35,057 nucleotides of DNA from positions 1 to 35,057 of IMG/VR virus record IMGVR_UViG_3300027752_001294; one strand, written 5' to 3'. Position numbers and translations under genes: made by a program. This stretch comes from a virus. The notes beneath the pieces are model-generated. The model searched no databases. It was not told the origin of the DNA and was given only the letters and a program-made list of their open reading frames with translations. How positions within the stretch are numbered: the first letter of the stretch is position 1; every line of letters begins with the position of its first letter. This document shows, piece by piece, positions 16,083-24,644 of this stretch.

Positions 16083-17663
16083 ATGGCATATACAATAGAT
16101 ACATACAGCAACGGAAGGTCTTGGAAAATTGAAGACGGTACTGTTGATCAAACTACTGATTTAAAATTAGTAGGTAAAAATTACGCAGGTTACGGTGAAA
16201 TACAAAATGAAAATATGGTATTTTTACTGGAAAACTTTGCAGGGCAAACTGAGCCACCGAGAAAGATATCAGGTCAAATTTGGTTTGATACAGGTAACAG
16301 TAAATTAAAATTTTATGACGGAATTAAATGGCGTACAACAGGTGGCGCAGAAGTTAGTTCAACAGTTCCAACAGGCCTTAAAGAAGGTGACTTTTGGTGG
16401 GACCAAAATAACGAACAACTTTACACATATAACGGCGGCGACTTTGTACTTATCGGACCCCAGAGTGCAGGATCAGGCCAAACACAAATTGTAAGCCGTA
16501 CAGTACGCGACACTACTGGCTCTAGTAGAGGCATTATTACAGCAGTTGTAAATGACGAAGTTATATTTACTGTAAGTTCACAAGATTTTACAATTGATAC
16601 AAGTGATGTAGACTCTAATATTTTAGGATTTGATAGAATACGTCAAGGTCTTACATTAAAGAACACACTAAACAGTAGCGGTGGTATTACATCAGGTGAC
16701 TGGAGACTAGTAGGCACATCTACTAACTCAGAAAAACTTGGTGGATTATCAGCTAACTCATATGTACTAAAGACAGATGCTAACTTTAGTCAACTAGCTC
16801 GCTTTTCAGATCTAGGTATTGCTATTGGCGATTCAAACGATTTAAAAATTAAACAAGAAATTATTACTGGTAACGGCACACAAGTAGAACGTCCGATAAT
16901 TTCAAACGAAACTGGCGGCAGTATTGCATTTAAAGCTAAAAATAATTCAGGTGTTGTAGTTAACTCAATACAAGTATTAGCAAATGCAATTATTCCTGGT
17001 TACGTAAACGGCACAGAAACACAAAACAAGCCAACTGCAACACTTTCTACTATGGGTACAGCACAGTATCCTTGGCAAGAAATGTATGCAAAAGACTATA
17101 TTGGTTTAGGAACAGCTTCGAAAGGTCTAATACTAGAAGATGATGTTGATGCATATGTATTCGACTTTACAAATGGCGTAGCTCCTCCTGCTAACTTACT
17201 AAGAAAGCCTAGCAAAGCGGCCGCGGCAAATACAGTAGTAGTAAGAGATCAAGACGCAGATATTTACGCAAATTACTTCCAGGGTATTGCAACAGAAGCA
17301 CTATATGCTGACTTAGCAGAGAAATATACTACAGATGCTGAATATCCAGTTGGTACAGTAATGGCAGTTAGCTTAGATGATAATGCAGAAGCAACACAAG
17401 CAATGCGTGATACTATGGCAATTGGCGTTATATCATCTAAACCAGCATACTTAATGAATAAAGCATGTGACGGACAAGCAATTGGTCTTAAAGGCCGAGT
17501 TCCAGTTCGTATTATTGGTCCAGTTAGAAAAGGACATTCAGTATTTGTCGACGAAAGCGGATGCGCAAGCACTATGATCAATGGCGGATGCTTAGTAGGC
17601 ATAGCACTTGAGACTAATCTCGAAGAAGACGAGAAATTAGTTGAGTGTGTGTTGAAGGTATAA
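16083..17663 (+). CDS. Tail fibre-like structural protein (526 aa) with distinct C-terminal beta domain
   Basis: This is the third member of the fibre paralogue series. The N-terminal module reads KLVGKNYAGYGE, ENMVFLLENFA, GQIWFD, GDFWWD and FVLIGP. The shaft is shorter than in the two upstream genes. The last 120 residues (about 405-526) begin DLAEKYTTD, then have EYPVGTVMAVS, GVISSKPAYLMN, LKGRVPV and KGHSVFVD. This recognisable C-terminal beta domain is often found ending phage fibre proteins. It has some similarity in flavour to intramolecular chaperone/peptidase modules, but I see no convincing catalytic Ser/Lys arrangement. The start ATG follows AGGGG and a candidate late promoter. Role: host-contact fibre or fibre tip (inference). 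Confidence 0.8.
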   Translation: MAYTIDTYSNGRSWKIEDGTVDQTTDLKLVGKNYAGYGEIQNENMVFLLENFAGQTEPPRKISGQIWFDTGNSKLKFYDGIKWRTTGGAEVSSTVPTGLKEGDFWWDQNNEQLYTYNGGDFVLIGPQSAGSGQTQIVSRTVRDTTGSSRGIITAVVNDEVIFTVSSQDFTIDTSDVDSNILGFDRIRQGLTLKNTLNSSGGITSGDWRLVGTSTNSEKLGGLSANSYVLKTDANFSQLARFSDLGIAIGDSNDLKIKQEIITGNGTQVERPIISNETGGSIAFKAKNNSGVVVNSIQVLANAIIPGYVNGTETQNKPTATLSTMGTAQYPWQEMYAKDYIGLGTASKGLILEDDVDAYVFDFTNGVAPPANLLRKPSKAAAANTVVVRDQDADIYANYFQGIATEALYADLAEKYTTDAEYPVGTVMAVSLDDNAEATQAMRDTMAIGVISSKPAYLMNKACDGQAIGLKGRVPVRIIGPVRKGHSVFVDESGCASTMINGGCLVGIALETNLEEDEKLVECVLKV

Positions 17664-17666
17664 ATA
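17659..17666 (+). promoter_or_regulatory. Candidate T4-type late promoter (exact TATAAATA)
   Basis: This is an exact match to the T4 late-promoter octamer. It overlaps the stop codon of the 526-residue fibre gene (TAA at 17661-17663) and lies 30 bases before the next ATG. AGGA at 17683-17686 serves as the ribosome site of the downstream gene. Confidence 0.65.
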
Positions 17667-17696
17667 ATAGTAGCACTTAATTAGGAAGAAACGAAA

Positions 17697-18626
17697 ATGC
17701 CAGATTTAGTAAGAGGTACCAATGATCCCCAGGGTGCTTCTAGAATTACCGCAGCTAACTACAACGATCTACAGTCGTCTGTTGCAGATTTACTTGGTGA
17801 TGGATTTGCTGATACTGGTTATGGACAAGAACCTGTTAGTTCAGCACTATTAGCATCAGACATAGTAAGAGCCGAACACATGAATTTGTTAAGAGACGAT
17901 ATTAACAGAATCCAAGTACACCAAACTGGAAGTCTTAGTTCGTTATTAGAACTTGTTCCAGGAGAAAGAGTTAGTGCTAATGACATCGGCGGCATAGTTG
18001 ATAAAGGATTCAACCAATTTGTTGCTGTTGTTAATATTTTAATAGCTAATAAAGATGTAGTTGATGGAACCCAAGTAACACTTGAAACAGCAACTACTAG
18101 TACACGTTTTGCAGCCTGGAATGGTAAAGTAGTACATAGTTTTACAGTAGCATTTGATAATGCTACACACAGACGTGCTTATTTTAACGCTGGCGGCCAA
18201 ATACAACTAAGTGCAACTATTGAAGGTGATACTACACAAAAAGGCGCAGACTGGAATTCTATATTAACAAATATGGGAACAATTAAGTTTAGTGCTAATA
18301 CAACTTCAAAAACAGGTTCGGCAGGAATATTACAACCTGTTGGTAATTATGATTTGACAACAAGTTATCAAAAGATATTCGAACGTAGAGGGCAAGCTGA
18401 TTACTACGCAGAAAATAGATTTTTTATATATGCTAAAGAAGTAAGCAATCAGGCAATTCAATTTAGTATAGAATTTGAGGACAACGACCAGGGCGACCCA
18501 AATGATGATGAATTAATCCGCGGCACAATAACTAGTATAGTTAAACAATTAAGACCAACCGGATCTTACGTAACTGTAAGCTCGCCATCATACAGCACAC
18601 AATCTGCATTATCTGAAGGAGATTAA
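17697..18626 (+). CDS. Virion structural protein (309 aa), first of a tandem paralogous pair
   Basis: The N-terminus (about 1-85) has DTGYGQEPVSS and EHMNLLRDDINRIQVHQTG. The C-terminal half has THRRAYFNAGGQIQLSA, WNSILTNMGTIKF, and later YAENRFFIYAK and FEFEDND-like segments (IEFEDNDQGD). The next gene shares every one of these blocks, so the pair arose by duplication. No enzymatic motif, signal peptide or membrane segment is visible. It is placed in the late structural operon behind an exact TATAAATA. I class it as a virion protein by context; whether it belongs to baseplate, neck or fibre is not known. Confidence 0.7.
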   Translation: MPDLVRGTNDPQGASRITAANYNDLQSSVADLLGDGFADTGYGQEPVSSALLASDIVRAEHMNLLRDDINRIQVHQTGSLSSLLELVPGERVSANDIGGIVDKGFNQFVAVVNILIANKDVVDGTQVTLETATTSTRFAAWNGKVVHSFTVAFDNATHRRAYFNAGGQIQLSATIEGDTTQKGADWNSILTNMGTIKFSANTTSKTGSAGILQPVGNYDLTTSYQKIFERRGQADYYAENRFFIYAKEVSNQAIQFSIEFEDNDQGDPNDDELIRGTITSIVKQLRPTGSYVTVSSPSYSTQSALSEGD

Positions 18627-18629
18627 TAC

Positions 18630-19727
18630 GTGGTAGCAACTGGCGGAATTGTTAATAAGAGCGAATATGTAGCGTTATCGGATCGATTAGTCGCTATACT
18701 AGGCAACGGCTCTGGCCAAACTGGCTACGGACAATATGTGAGTTCAGCGTTCTCGAGCTTGCGTAATCCTGGTACACCAATAATTGAAAACATCCATTGG
18801 AATCTTTTAAAAAACGACATTAATAAAGCCTATAATCACCAAACTGGTGGAAACTCAGGAATAACGTCAATTGACGATGGTGCTATTATCGGTGCAGATG
18901 CATCTGGCACAAGTGTTACTAGAATATCGGGTGATACATTTAGTATTAATGGTACTAACACTCTTGAAGGTATTAATGATTTTAATACTAAAATTACACA
19001 AATTGAATCATCAGCTAATTCTATTGCTGCAGGACAGTTTGATCTTACTACAGGAAGACAAGCTGTAAATTCTTCAAGAACTACGCCCTGGGGTGTTAAT
19101 AATATTAATATTATGGTATATTCAGAATTTACTGTTGAGTTCCAAGGCGGATATACTACAACAAATAGTTCCGGCACTTCAATGACAGCTAGTGCTACAG
19201 ACCATCGTAGACACTTTTTTAATGCCGGTGGTGAAATTAGATTGAGTGCGGGACTTACTGGCTCAACAGCAAAAGACTCAGACTGGGGTACACTGTTAGG
19301 TAACATGGGTCAAGTTATTTTTGGTAAAAATGCTACTACAAATGGCACAGGTACAGGTCGAGCAAGAGACGGATCAACTAACGTAGATAATGTCGGCGGC
19401 ATTGAAAGTGCATTAGGTAATTATCAAGCAACAACTGGTTACCAATTAATATTCCAAAAGAATGGTTCTCAAGCAGAATACGCTGAAAACCTTGTAGCTA
19501 TATATGTGAAACGAAACAACACAGCTACTACTCTTACATTTTTGTTTGAATTTTACGATAATGACTCAGGCGACCAAACTGGTATCGGCCCTGGCGTTGA
19601 TGAAAATGTTTTATCTGGTGGAGGAAGTCATTTTTGTGGCCTTGACTTTAAACGTCCTAATGCAGCAAACGGAGTTGATATTCCGGCACCAGCTGTAGCA
19701 GTCCAAACGGAATTACGCCTCACATAA
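18630..19727 (+). CDS. Virion structural protein (365 aa), second of the tandem paralogous pair
   Basis: It uses a GTG start at 18630, supported by AAGGAG eight bases upstream and a 3-base gap from the previous stop. It has the same block order as its neighbour: QTGYGQYVSS, HWNLLKNDINKAYNHQTGG, HRRHFFNAGGEIRLSA, WGTLLGNMGQVIF, YAENLVAIYVK and FEFYDNDSGDQ. Extra insertions rich in Gly, Thr and Ser (about residues 185-195 and 235-255) and a Cys-containing tail make it longer. It is the last gene before the switch to a sigma70-type promoter. No enzymatic motif is seen. Confidence 0.7.
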   Translation: MVATGGIVNKSEYVALSDRLVAILGNGSGQTGYGQYVSSAFSSLRNPGTPIIENIHWNLLKNDINKAYNHQTGGNSGITSIDDGAIIGADASGTSVTRISGDTFSINGTNTLEGINDFNTKITQIESSANSIAAGQFDLTTGRQAVNSSRTTPWGVNNINIMVYSEFTVEFQGGYTTTNSSGTSMTASATDHRRHFFNAGGEIRLSAGLTGSTAKDSDWGTLLGNMGQVIFGKNATTNGTGTGRARDGSTNVDNVGGIESALGNYQATTGYQLIFQKNGSQAEYAENLVAIYVKRNNTATTLTFLFEFYDNDSGDQTGIGPGVDENVLSGGGSHFCGLDFKRPNAANGVDIPAPAVAVQTELRLT

Positions 19728-19730
19728 CAC

Positions 19731-19759
19731 TTGACAAATGCTTTTTCAGGCTATATAAT
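19731..19759 (+). promoter_or_regulatory. Consensus sigma70-type promoter upstream of the accessory operon
   Basis: TTGACA (19731-19736) and TATAAT (19754-19759) are both perfect and separated by exactly 17 bases. The predicted start is near 19766, giving a leader of about 17 bases with a GGAG ribosome site (19773-19776) before the ATG at 19783. Unlike the late octamers to the left, this fits host RNA polymerase, so the downstream genes may be expressed early. Confidence 0.8.
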
Positions 19760-19782
19760 ATATACTATACCTGGAGAATTAT

Positions 19783-20130
19783 ATGGACGAGAGATTAGAA
19801 CAAGCGTTAGACTTTTCAAACTACATGGTTACATTAAATAACCAACGTAGAGTTATTCATGAACAATTTTTAGAAACTTGTGTACATTATTTAAATGGAG
19901 GCAAATTTTCTATAAGCCGAGATTTAATTACCTTTTGTCAAACACTACGACATAATGATCAAGATAGTGCAATTCTAATTGACGACAACAATACTCCTGT
20001 TGAAGTAGAAGATCTACAGAAATTTCTAGATGATATTCTTGATATTTACTTTACTACGTCTTATGAATATCTTGATGAATATAATAAAATTAAAAAGAAT
20101 AGAAAAGTAGAAGGTCTTGTTAATTTATGA
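19783..20130 (+). CDS. Small conserved phage protein of unknown function (115 aa)
   Basis: An acidic protein starting MDERLEQALDFSNYMVTLNN and predicted to be mostly helical. A basic/aromatic segment follows (residues 20-45), then D-x-x-x-I-L-I-D-D-N (about 60-69) and an acidic helix with EDLQKFLDDILDIYF (about 75-89). There is no catalytic motif, membrane span or signal peptide. The pattern resembles small uncharacterised proteins that recur near structural genes of marine T4-like phages (recollection, not searched). It is the first gene behind the sigma70-type promoter and overlaps the next gene by ATGA, so it is translationally coupled to the glycosyltransferase cassette. It could be a regulator, adaptor or structural accessory. 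Confidence 0.6.
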   Translation: MDERLEQALDFSNYMVTLNNQRRVIHEQFLETCVHYLNGGKFSISRDLITFCQTLRHNDQDSAILIDDNNTPVEVEDLQKFLDDILDIYFTTSYEYLDEYNKIKKNRKVEGLVNL

Positions 20131-20987
20131 GTAAAGGTGTACTATTATTTGCACAAAACAATCACTCAATTGATTATATTAAACAAGCAATATTTTGTGC
20201 TAAAAAAATTAAAAAACACCTTGGTATACCTGTAGCAATTGCCACAGACAATTCAGATTATCTAAAAGCTACATATCCTTATTACGAAAAATATATTAGT
20301 CATGTAATAGAGTTAGACTGGTACGAATGTAAACAAAAGCGCACATACCGAGATGGTACTATGAGCAAAAAAGATTTAGAATGGCGAAATCATGATCGTG
20401 CAACAGCATATGATATATCACCGTTTGACGAAACTATAGTAATGGATACTGATTTTATTATTGGTAATGATATTTTATTAAATGCATTTGATACAGACCA
20501 AGATTTTTTAATATTTCGTCACATAACAGATCTTAATATGGATAGGCCTGATGAATACAGGTTTAATAAAATTAGTGATCGAAGTATAGACATGTATTGG
20601 GCTACAATATTTTATTTTAAAAAGTCAGAAGGCATGAAACGGTTCTTTGATCTTATAACTCACATTAAAGATAATTGGAATTTTTATAGACTTACGTATC
20701 AAATTGTAAATAAAACCTATAGAAATGATTTTGCATTTAGCATTGCAATACACATATTAAATGGTTTTCAGAGAACCAACTGGCCAAATGTATTACCAGG
20801 AAGACTATGGTTTACTAGCGATGCTGATGTGTTAGTAAAATTAGAAGACGAAACTTATACTTTTTTATTAGATAAAAAACATTGGGTAGGACATTATCAT
20901 GCAGGTTGTGTAAAAGATGTAAACATCCATATTCTAAATAAGTTTGCACTAGATAGATTTATTGACGAGGACTTAAAAAATGAGTAA
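20127..20987 (+). CDS. GT-A-type glycosyltransferase-like protein (286 aa)
   Basis: The protein opens with VLLFAQNN, helix YIKQAIFCAKKI, strand PVAIATD, and then SPFDETIVMDTDFI. D107-T-D109 forms a DxD-like metal/nucleotide-sugar motif after a hydrophobic strand, as in GT-A fold glycosyltransferases (GT8-like layout). W-A-T-I-F-Y-F-K and helix segments follow. The next gene has the same layout and an identical ATGAGTAAAGG start, so the two are duplicates. The ATG overlaps the preceding stop (ATGA). No signal peptide or membrane span is present, so it is expected to be cytoplasmic and to act on virion protein or glycan precursors. Donor and acceptor cannot be read from the sequence. Confidence 0.7.
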   Translation: MSKGVLLFAQNNHSIDYIKQAIFCAKKIKKHLGIPVAIATDNSDYLKATYPYYEKYISHVIELDWYECKQKRTYRDGTMSKKDLEWRNHDRATAYDISPFDETIVMDTDFIIGNDILLNAFDTDQDFLIFRHITDLNMDRPDEYRFNKISDRSIDMYWATIFYFKKSEGMKRFFDLITHIKDNWNFYRLTYQIVNKTYRNDFAFSIAIHILNGFQRTNWPNVLPGRLWFTSDADVLVKLEDETYTFLLDKKHWVGHYHAGCVKDVNIHILNKFALDRFIDEDLKNE

Positions 20988-21819
20988 AGGTTTTTGTTTA
21001 TTAGCACAAAATAATTCTAAAACAAACTATATTCGTCAAGCGTATGCACTTGCACTTAGTTTACATTTGTATAACAAAGGTCAGAAGATTAGCTTAATTA
21101 CTAATGACAAAGTTCCTACAGAATGGCAAGGCGTATTTGATCAAATAGTTCCTATTCCTTGGGACGACAATGCTGAGGACAGTGACTGGAAAATACAAAA
21201 TCGTTGGAAGGTGTATCATGCTAGTCCTTATGATGAAACTATTGTATTAGAAGCTGACATGCTAATTACATCAGATATAACACACTGGTGGAAAGAACTT
21301 TCAAAACGTGAACTATTTTTTGTTAGTAATGTTAGAACATATCGAGACGAAGTTGTAACTAGCAGATTTTATAGAAAAACATTTGACGCAAATGAATTAC
21401 CTAACTTATATAGTGCATTACATTACTTTAAAAAAGGCGATACAGCAAAAGAGTTTTATAACCTATTAGAAATTATTGTAAACAATTGGGCTTTGTTCTA
21501 TTCTAAATATGCGCCAAATGAATACCAAAAATGGTGTAGTATTGATGTGTCGATGGCCATCGCTAGTAAGATATTAGGAAACGAACACGATGTTACTGAT
21601 CCTAATAGTTTTATTACATTTACTCATATGAAGCCGCTTGTACAAGGATGGTATAACAAACCGGAAAAATGGACAAGGGTTACAGGAAAGTATTTTACTG
21701 AAGGTAAATTATTCTTAGGAAATTACTTGCAAAATAGAGTACTACATTATGTTGAAGATGAATTCTTAACAGATGAATTATTAGAGAAGATAGAAAATGG
21801 AACTACACTTTTACCTTAA
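20980..21819 (+). CDS. GT-A-type glycosyltransferase-like protein (279 aa), paralogue of the preceding gene
   Basis: It aligns with the preceding protein from the first residue: MSKG, LLAQNN, Y-I-R-Q-A, K-I-S-L-I-T-N-D, and S-P-Y-D-E-T-I-V-L. The DxD position reads E91-A-D93, so the first acidic residue is Glu rather than Asp. The later WCSIDVSMAIA segment corresponds to DFAFSIAIHIL of the paralogue. The ATG follows GACGAGG, and its 5' end overlaps the upstream gene by 8 bases. A sugar-transfer role is inferred. The E-x-D change may alter metal use or donor preference, or may be a harmless variant. Confidence 0.65.
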   Translation: MSKGFCLLAQNNSKTNYIRQAYALALSLHLYNKGQKISLITNDKVPTEWQGVFDQIVPIPWDDNAEDSDWKIQNRWKVYHASPYDETIVLEADMLITSDITHWWKELSKRELFFVSNVRTYRDEVVTSRFYRKTFDANELPNLYSALHYFKKGDTAKEFYNLLEIIVNNWALFYSKYAPNEYQKWCSIDVSMAIASKILGNEHDVTDPNSFITFTHMKPLVQGWYNKPEKWTRVTGKYFTEGKLFLGNYLQNRVLHYVEDEFLTDELLEKIENGTTLLP

Positions 21820-22375
21820 CTTTAAAGATGAAACAGGCGAAATTTGGAAATTAACAAATGAGTTAGATGTCTCTACACCTTACATTGAAATTAGTAGAGA
21901 AACAATGTTAGATTTTGCAAACGAAGTAAAGAAGATGGATGACTATATGGTTATTCCGTCCAGCGACAAAACATTAAAATATGAAATTGTTCTTAAACAT
22001 AAAGATTTAGATATTTTTGATGTAGACAAGAGTGTACATCATCTCCCAAAAGTAACTAGTGTAGACACTAACAATGCATTTATAATAAAACAAAATTTAG
22101 AAAGTGCAACGTGGACAATCAGTTTAACAAGTGAACTTAGAGAATTATTATCAAGCACTATGTATTACAAAGATAAAAATCAATACATATATGTTACACA
22201 AAAAGATAATCCAACAGTGTTATTAGATACACTTGATATAAAAATGTACAATGTGTTGTACTCAGAAAGTTTTAACATGACAGAACAAAATAAAAAGGTT
22301 GCTCAGAACCCCGATGTGAGTTTATACTGTGGTAAAGTATTTGAAAACTATTTGCATATTCAGGAGACAGTATGA
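21797..22375 (+). CDS. Protein of unknown function (192 aa)
   Basis: The ATG at 21797 lies inside the preceding gene (23-base overlap) with GAGAAG just upstream. The stop overlaps the next ATG (ATGA), so the gene is embedded in the operon by coupling at both ends. The predicted structure is beta-rich: NFKDETGEIWKL at the start, a YEIVLKHKDL strand, and a C-terminal KMYNVLYSESF segment. No Cys cluster, DxD motif or membrane segment is visible. I do not recognise a family. It could be a virion accessory protein or an acceptor/adaptor for the surrounding glycosyltransferases; nothing in the sequence decides. Confidence 0.55.
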   Translation: MELHFYLNFKDETGEIWKLTNELDVSTPYIEISRETMLDFANEVKKMDDYMVIPSSDKTLKYEIVLKHKDLDIFDVDKSVHHLPKVTSVDTNNAFIIKQNLESATWTISLTSELRELLSSTMYYKDKNQYIYVTQKDNPTVLLDTLDIKMYNVLYSESFNMTEQNKKVAQNPDVSLYCGKVFENYLHIQETV

Positions 22376-23265
22376 GTACTATAAAGGTAGTTGACCAAGA
22401 TATTATATTCTTATCGTATGATGAACCTAATGCAGAAAAAAACTATGCAGATTTGTGTAGTAAAGTACCTTGGGCTAAACGTGTACATGGTGTAGAAGGT
22501 AGTGACGCTGCACACAAAGCATGTGCTGACCTAAGTGAAACAGAATACTTTATTACTGTGGATGCAGACAACATTGTTGATCCAGAATTCTTAAATCAAG
22601 AAGTTGATTATGAAGCACTAGGATTATCAGCTGAACATGTGTTTAGTTGGTGTGGCAAGTTGTATGTTAACGGACTAATGTATGGTAACGGTGGACTTAA
22701 AATGTGGACACGTAAGTTTGTACACAATATGAAAACACACGAACATTCAGAAGAAGGCGATGAACGAGGCAAAGTAGAATTTTGCTTTGACGACAAGTAT
22801 TATCAGTTTAATGAAAACTTTAGTGTATCTTATACAAACGCAACACCTTGGCAGGCTTGGAGAGCAGGTTTTAGAGAAGGTGTTAAAATGAGTTTAGATC
22901 AAGGATCTAAAGTAGAAGATTTACGCAGAGTATGGTGGCAAAACTATCAACGCTTACTTGTTTGGAGCCAGATAGGTGCCGATGTTAAAAACGGTATATG
23001 GAGTATACTAGGCGCACGACAAGGATGTTATCTAACAAACTGTACACCTTGGGACTATGCTAATGTACGTGACTTTGAATGGCTAAACAACTTTTGGGAA
23101 AAAGAAGTAAAGGGTGTAGATCCGCTCGAAACATCTATTCATTTAGGAACTGAAATACTAAAAGGAACGGGTGCAGATATATCAACTACTCCTCTTGACG
23201 AACAACAAAGTAAGTTTTTTAAAAGTGTGTATCAAAACACTCCGAGGATAATTAGAACTCGATGA
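22372..23265 (+). CDS. Glycosyltransferase-like protein, GT2/GT-A type (297 aa)
   Basis: Residues 10-20 read DIIFLSYDEPN, and 36-43 KRVHGVEG. Hydrophobic FITVDADN follows, with D64-A-D66 as the nucleotide-sugar/metal DxD. G-N-G-G-L-K (about 105-110) is a candidate acceptor-side loop. The C-terminal half is helical, with AWRAGFREG, a W-rich segment, and DFEWLNNFW. The short protein at 32213 repeats this architecture, including the C-terminal AW(R/K)xxFRE and DF(E/D)WL blocks. The ATG overlaps the upstream stop, and an AGGAGA ribosome site is present. Cytoplasmic sugar transfer is inferred; the substrate is unknown. Confidence 0.7.
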   Translation: MSTIKVVDQDIIFLSYDEPNAEKNYADLCSKVPWAKRVHGVEGSDAAHKACADLSETEYFITVDADNIVDPEFLNQEVDYEALGLSAEHVFSWCGKLYVNGLMYGNGGLKMWTRKFVHNMKTHEHSEEGDERGKVEFCFDDKYYQFNENFSVSYTNATPWQAWRAGFREGVKMSLDQGSKVEDLRRVWWQNYQRLLVWSQIGADVKNGIWSILGARQGCYLTNCTPWDYANVRDFEWLNNFWEKEVKGVDPLETSIHLGTEILKGTGADISTTPLDEQQSKFFKSVYQNTPRIIRTR

Positions 23266-24644
23266 GCAATGAACAACGCATACAAATACTAGAAGAAAAG
23301 CGTGAAAAAATAAACAGTGTAAGTTGTTCATTTTGTACAGCCAAGTGGCTACAAACTACTCTAATGTTACAGAATGGTTACAATCACAGTTGTCATCATC
23401 CTGCACCGCACAAGATTCCGTTACATGAAATTGAAATAAATCCAGCAGCATTGCACAACAGTAAGTTTAAAAAAGAACAACGTGCTAAGATGCTTAATGG
23501 AGAACGTCCTAAAGAGTGTGGATACTGTTGGAAGATTGAAGACTTAGATAAAAACTATTTTAGTGATAGGCATTATAAAACAAGTGATACGTGGGCTTGG
23601 GATAGATTTGAAGATATTGCTAAAAGCAATCCACAAGACGATGTGTATCCAAGTTACTTAGAAGTATCATTTAGTAATGCTTGTAACTTTGCGTGTGCAT
23701 ATTGTTCACCTGAGATTAGTAGCAAGTGGATGGAAGATATCAAGAAGAACGGTGAGTACCCAACTAAGCACGGTTCGCATAATTTAGATTACTTAAAGTC
23801 TAGCGGAAAGATGCCTTACAAGAATAGAGAACATAATCCTTATGTAGAAGCATTTTGGAAATGGTTTCCTGACGCACTTCCACATTTAAAAGTATTACGC
23901 ATTACCGGCGGTGAGCCAACTATGAGTAAAGATACTTGGAAACTTTTAGATTATTTACTTGAACATCCGCAGCAAGGTTTAGACATTGCAATCAATACAA
24001 ATGGCTGTGTAGAAAATGCACTAATTGATAAACTTATTTTTAAAGTTAATCAACTTGCCGAAGTAGGTGTTAAGGTTGATGTATATACTAGTTTAGAAAG
24101 TACAGGTGCACAAGCAGAATATGCTCGAGATGGTCTAGATTTTTTTAAATGGCTTAAAAATGTAGATAGAATACTTAAAGAAACTAACTGTACAGTTGCA
24201 ATGATGACAACTATCAACATATTAAGTATCCCTAGTTTTCTTGACTTTATGATGACTGTAATGGACTTTCGTAAAGAGTATAACAATAGTTTTGACGTTA
24301 ATAGAATACCACTGAGTATTAACATTATGCATTGGCCACCGCATTTACAGTGTACACTACTTGATGTTGATTATCGTACAAAAACTGCAAACACGATTGA
24401 AAAAGTATGCGAACAATGGTTAAAGTATTATACCAAAGAAAAATATGCTAGATTATACTTAGAAGAATTTGATCAGATAAAAAGATTGTGTGATTACTTG
24501 CGCAACACAGAGCCAGCAATAGAACATAGAGCCGACTTTGTAAGATACATACATGCATACGATAAGAGAAGAAACAAGAACTTTGCGGATACATTTCCGC
24601 AATATATTCATTTAGTCGAGGAATGGGATGCCAAAACAACCTGA
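23262..24644 (+). CDS. Radical SAM protein with N-terminal twitch-type auxiliary cluster domain (460 aa)
   Basis: The radical SAM motif is C141-x3-C145-x2-C148 (CNFACAYC), with a GGEP motif at 216-219, for the [4Fe-4S] cluster that cleaves S-adenosylmethionine. Upstream of it is a second Cys set: C25, C44 (in SCHHP), C86 and C89 (in ECGYCW), around an LHN-x-K-x-K-x-x-x-R segment. This is a SPASM/twitch-like module placed at the N-terminus instead of the usual C-terminus. I recall such proteins being named 'twitch domain-containing radical SAM protein'. The ATG overlaps the upstream stop by ATGA. The next gene is a close duplicate. SPASM/twitch enzymes mostly modify peptides or small molecules; the substrate here is unknown. 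Confidence 0.93.
   Translation: MSNEQRIQILEEKREKINSVSCSFCTAKWLQTTLMLQNGYNHSCHHPAPHKIPLHEIEINPAALHNSKFKKEQRAKMLNGERPKECGYCWKIEDLDKNYFSDRHYKTSDTWAWDRFEDIAKSNPQDDVYPSYLEVSFSNACNFACAYCSPEISSKWMEDIKKNGEYPTKHGSHNLDYLKSSGKMPYKNREHNPYVEAFWKWFPDALPHLKVLRITGGEPTMSKDTWKLLDYLLEHPQQGLDIAINTNGCVENALIDKLIFKVNQLAEVGVKVDVYTSLESTGAQAEYARDGLDFFKWLKNVDRILKETNCTVAMMTTINILSIPSFLDFMMTVMDFRKEYNNSFDVNRIPLSINIMHWPPHLQCTLLDVDYRTKTANTIEKVCEQWLKYYTKEKYARLYLEEFDQIKRLCDYLRNTEPAIEHRADFVRYIHAYDKRRNKNFADTFPQYIHLVEEWDAKTT

Noticed and set aside
18836-19306. 156-codon minus-strand open frame
   Set aside because: Antisense to a conserved virion protein whose paralogue confirms the plus-strand frame.
19717-19751. GCCT...AGGC as a possible terminator between structural genes and cassette
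   Set aside because: Only four base pairs with a loop of about 27 bases and no defined U-tract after it.
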